A stretch of DNA of 64,000 bases, taken from positions 49,430-113,429 of the forward strand of contig NZ_JACHXW010000025.1 in NCBI RefSeq assembly GCF_014192395.1. Direction: 5' to 3'. This document shows positions 60,796 to 64,000 of this stretch, piece by piece. The translations under genes were made by a program, and so were the position numbers. The notes below the pieces were generated by a model. The model was not told the DNA's origin. It ran no database searches and worked only from the letters and a program-made list of their open reading frames with translations. This DNA comes from Paenibacillus endophyticus. GTDB taxonomy: Bacteria > Bacillota > Bacilli > Paenibacillales > Paenibacillaceae. Every line of letters begins with the position of its first letter. The stretch's first letter is position 1.

Positions 60796-62163
60796 ATGAG
60801 TCAATCGAACAGGCAGCTACATTTGAATTTGTTTATTATGAACGCGGGGCATCACGAGGCTGCATGGCGTCATCAAGGAACGGAGCCTCATAACATAACG
60901 GATATTGAATATTTCACAAGACTGGCTAAAACGGCAGAAGCTGCGAAATTCGATTCATTGTTTCTAGCAGACGGGTTAGCGATTAACAACAACATCAAGC
61001 ATGGAGCCTTCATCGGGCTAGAGCCCTTCACTCTGCTGTCTGCACTCGCTTCCGTCACACAGCGAATCGGCTTAATCGGCACCGTGTCCACCACGTACAA
61101 CGAACCGTTCCACGTCGCTCGCAAGTTCGCTTCGCTTGACCATATAAGCAAGGGAAGAGCCGGCTGGAATATCGTGACTTCGGGAAGCTCTGTTGAAGCG
61201 AATAACTTTAGCAAGGACACGCATCTGGCTCACAGCAAACGCTACGAGCGTGCGAATGAATTCCTTCAGGTAACCACAGGATTATGGAACAGCTGGGAGG
61301 ATGATGCGCTTATCATCGACCGTGATTCCGGAACGTTCGCCGACCACCGTAAAGTGCGCAGCATCGATCATGTAGGCGATTCCTTCAAGGTGCGTGGCCC
61401 GCTCAATATTCCGCGGTCACCGCAGGGCTATCCCGTACTCGTGCAAGCCGGCTCCTCCGAGGACGGCAAGGAGTTTGCAGCGCAATACGCAGAGGCGATA
61501 TTTACTGCGCAGCAGACGCTGCAGGAGGCGCAGCGCTTTTACTCCGATGTGAAATCGCGGTTAGCCCATTATGGCCGTACAGCGGATCAACTGCTCATTC
61601 TCCCCGGCATCTGCCCGATTATCGGCCATACAGAGTCGGAAGCTAAGGAAAAGGAGCAGGAATTAAACGAGCTAACGGTTATTGATTACGGACTAACCCA
61701 GCTATCCCATATGCTAAACGTTGACTTGTTCACGTATCCACTCGATGGGAAGCTCCCCGAGCTGCCGCGCCTTGAAGAAATCAACGGCAATAAAAGCCGC
61801 TTTCAATTAGTCGTTGACTTGGCTGCCCGGGAAGACCTCACGATTCGCCAGCTGCTGCACCGCCTTGCCGGCGGACGCGGGCATCGGACCTTCGCGGGAA
61901 CGGCGCTCCAAATTGCAGATCAGCTGGAAGAATGGTTCGTGAACGGCGCCAGCGATGGCTTTAACGTCATGCCGCCTTACCTGCCGGCTGGCCTTGAGGA
62001 GTTCGCGGAGCAGGTTATTCCAGAGCTGCAGCGGCGCGGTTTGTTCAGAAGAGAATACAGCGGCCATACGCTTCGCGAGCATTTTGGGCTGGCGCGCCCG
62101 GCCAACCCGCACTCGATTGCGAGCGCGCCTGCTGCAGCTTCCCAAGCTGCGGCAAGCTTGTAG
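60796..62163 (+). CDS. Flavin-dependent monooxygenase of the NtaA/SnaA/DszA (LLM) family
   Basis: 455 residues, typical. It opens LHLNLFIMNAGHHEAAWRHQGTEP, then the FMN-type LLM core with ITDIEYFTRLAKTAEAAKFDSLFLADGLA, SLDHISKGRAGWNIVTSGSS, SPQGYPVLVQAGSS (phosphate site) and DGFNVMPPYLPAGLEEF near the C-terminus. This family uses reduced FMN from a separate reductase to open sulfones, sulfonates, aminopolycarboxylates or related compounds. As last gene of the uptake operon it probably oxidises the imported compound, releasing sulfite or an amine. No flavin reductase gene is adjacent. The Ala/Ser-rich tail (ASAPAAASQAAASL) looks like an extension. Confidence 0.94.
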   Translation: MSQSNRQLHLNLFIMNAGHHEAAWRHQGTEPHNITDIEYFTRLAKTAEAAKFDSLFLADGLAINNNIKHGAFIGLEPFTLLSALASVTQRIGLIGTVSTTYNEPFHVARKFASLDHISKGRAGWNIVTSGSSVEANNFSKDTHLAHSKRYERANEFLQVTTGLWNSWEDDALIIDRDSGTFADHRKVRSIDHVGDSFKVRGPLNIPRSPQGYPVLVQAGSSEDGKEFAAQYAEAIFTAQQTLQEAQRFYSDVKSRLAHYGRTADQLLILPGICPIIGHTESEAKEKEQELNELTVIDYGLTQLSHMLNVDLFTYPLDGKLPELPRLEEINGNKSRFQLVVDLAAREDLTIRQLLHRLAGGRGHRTFAGTALQIADQLEEWFVNGASDGFNVMPPYLPAGLEEFAEQVIPELQRRGLFRREYSGHTLREHFGLARPANPHSIASAPAAASQAAASL

Positions 62164-62190
62164 CGCTTGCGGATACCCAGTAACGTCCGC

Positions 62191-64000
62191 CCTACGTTGC
62201 AGCTTCTGCAGTAGAATGACCATTTAGCAAGCCAACCTTTAACGTCTGCCCTACGTTGCAGTTTCTGCAATAGAATGACCTTTTAACTCGCCATCACCCA
62301 CTCTACATTGCAGTTTCTGCAATATAATCAGCAGAATCTAGTTTATTTCAGCAGAATTTCCGGTTTTCGTTGTACTTTGTACAACGTAGCCCCTCAGGTG
62401 GTAGCGGATATGAGATTTCTATTGCACTTTCTGCAGCGTAGCTTCCACGATAGCTCAGACTAAACTTGGTTACTCCAAAACCCTAGTAACGCCTGAGCTA
62501 TCTAGCAGCTTCTGCAGCATAACTTCCACAATTAGCCCAGGCCATACTAGGTTACTCCAAAACCCTAGTAACGTCTGAGCTATTTAGCGTTTCTGCAGCA
62601 TAACCTCCACGTTAGCTCAGACCATAATAGGTAACTCGTCTCACCAAGTAACATCTGTCCTACGTTGCAGTTTCTGCAATAGAATGACCTTTTAACTCGC
62701 CATCACCCACTCTACATTGCAGTTTCTGCAATGTAATCAGCAGAATCTAGTTTATTTCAGCAGAATTTCCGGTTTTCGTTGTACTTTGTACAACGTAGCC
62801 GCTCAGGTGGTAGCACATATGAGTTTCTATTGCACTTTCTGCAGCGTAGCTTCTACGGTTGCTCAGACTAAACTTGGTTACTCCCAAACCCTAGTAACGT
62901 CTGAGCTATTTAGCGTTTCTGCAGCATAACCTCCACGTTAGCTCAGGCCATACTAGGTAACTCGTCTCACCAAGTAACATCTGCCCTACGTTGCAGTTTC
63001 TGCAGTAGAATGACCTTTTAGCAAGCCAACACCCACTCTACATTGCAGTTTCTGCAATGTAATCAGCAGATTCTAGTTTGTTTCAGCAGAATTTCCGGTT
63101 TTCGTTGTACTTTGTACACCGTAGCCCCTCAGGTGGTAGCACATATGAGATTTCTATTGCACTTTCTGCAGCGTAGCTTCCACGATTGCTCAGACTAAAC
63201 TTGGTTACTCCAAAACCCTAGTAACGTCTGAGCTATTTAGCGTTTCTGCAGCATAACCTCCACGTTAGCTCAGACCATAATAGGTAACTCGTCTCACCAA
63301 GTAACATCTGTCCTACGTTGCAGTTTCTGCAATAGAATGACCTTTTAACTCGCCATCACCCACTCTACATTGCAGTTTCTGCAATGTAATCAGCAGAATC
63401 TAGTTTGTTTCAGCAGAATTTCCGGTTTTCGTTGTACTTTGTACAACGTAGCCCCTCAGGTGGTAGCACATATGAGATTTCTATTGCACTTTCTGCAGCG
63501 TAGCTTCCACGATTCCTCAGGCCATACTAGGTAACCCGTCTCACCAAGTAACATCTGTCCTACGTTGCAGTTTCTGCAATAGAATGACCTTTTAACTCGC
63601 CATCACCCACTCTACATTGCAGTTTCTGCAATGTAATCAGCAGAATCTAGTTTATTTCAGCAGAATTTCCGGTTTTCGTTGTACTTTGTACACCGTAGCC
63701 CCTCAGGTGGTAGCACATATGAGTTTCTATTGCACTTTCTGCAGCGTAGCTTCTACGGTTGCTCAGACTAAACTTGGTTACTCCAAAACCTTAGTAACGT
63801 CTGAGCTATTTAGCGTTTCTGCAGCATAACCTCCACGTTAGCTCAGGCCATACTAGGTAACTCGTCTCACCAAGTAACATCTGCCCTACGTTGCAGTTTC
63901 TGCAGTAGAATGACCTTTTAACTCGCCATCACCCACTCTACATTGCAGTTTCTGCAATGTAATCAGCAGAATCTAGTTTGTTTCAGCAGAATTTCCGGTT
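62191..64000. repeat. Non-coding tandem array, 326-327-bp period, nested hairpins, continues past the window
   Basis: The marker CCTACGTTGCAG begins at 62191, 62250, 62659, 62985, 63312, 63559 and 63885. Unit lengths are 409, 326, 327, 247 and 326, after a 59-base partial unit. Differences are multiples of an ~80-82-base module (GGTTACT..CCCTAGTAACGTCTGAGCTA) present twice, once, once, zero times and once. Each unit holds perfect or near-perfect palindromes: TACATTGCA-GTTTC-TGCAATGTA, CGTTGTAC-TTT-GTACAACG (one base off in some copies), and GCTCAGAC..GTTACT / GTAAC..GTCTGAGC. Small ORFs inside recur with the repeat, lack ribosome sites and are not credible genes. It begins 27 bases after the monooxygenase stop. 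Confidence 0.92.

Noticed and set aside
62191..64000. CRISPR array or coding repeats in the right-end array
   Set aside because: The units are hundreds of bases long, lack unique spacers of constant length, and the recurring ~70-codon frames (62717-62929, 63617-63829) have no ribosome site and merely follow the repeat.

Overview
The window looks like a chromosomal segment of a Paenibacillus-type soil Firmicute. The evidence is the gene content: a YesM/YesN two-component pair with an LplBC-type sugar ABC transporter, GH42 and GH78 glycosidases each paired with an AraC regulator, a GlpP antiterminator, a SigmaA-like TTGACA/TATAGT promoter, strong AGGAGG ribosome sites, and Paenibacillus-style copper-amine-oxidase-N stalk domains. 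No rRNA, tRNA or CRISPR array was recognised. The species assignment is inference.

Left edge (1-8.4 kb), accessory: a very AT-rich gene (cut by the window edge and apparently frameshifted) ends in an R-x4-H HEPN-like motif. Next is a TetR / FtsX-permease / MacB-like ATPase export module with its own TetR operator. This module sits between short wrecks of rhodanese-type sulfurtransferase genes and a perfect 21-bp direct repeat 5.3 kb apart. The stretch 7.2-8.4 kb holds only gene debris.

8.4-31.3 kb: a DUF975 membrane protein, small secreted or membrane proteins, a CatE-like VOC dioxygenase, AraC plus GH42 beta-galactosidase, a two-half DMT (YdcZ) transporter with a Crp/Fnr regulator, YesM/YesN followed by two sugar permeases and a DUF3502 lipoprotein, an SGNH esterase, an NTR/TIMP-like protein, an ABC-2 exporter preceded by a 40-bp tandem repeat, and a His-rich CDF zinc exporter with a CzrA-type operator.

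31.4-42 kb: glycerol catabolism (LacI, GlpP, GlpK, then GlpD behind a terminator in its leader), an ArsR/SmtB sensor that carries ligands for two metal sites and is probably the partner of the CDF exporter, and GH78 rhamnosidase with a divergent AraC. 42-52 kb: a serine hydrolase, an amidase, a MocR regulator and a compact arginine-degradation operon (rocD-rocF-rocA). 52-56 kb: Mn-pyrophosphatase, a chemoreceptor and a heme oxygenase with repeats upstream.

56.6-62.2 kb: an organosulfur- or aromatic-sulfonate-type uptake and oxidation operon (SBP, ATPase, permease, flavin monooxygenase). It is transcribed divergently from an unusual regulator that fuses an excisionase-type HTH to a cytoplasmic copy of the same kind of substrate-binding domain. 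The intergenic region has a good promoter with helically phased GTCATT repeats just upstream of the -35 box.

Right edge (62.2-64.0 kb and beyond): a non-coding tandem array with a 326-327 bp period, built of nested hairpins and an optional ~80-bp module present in 0, 1 or 2 copies per unit. It continues past the window end.
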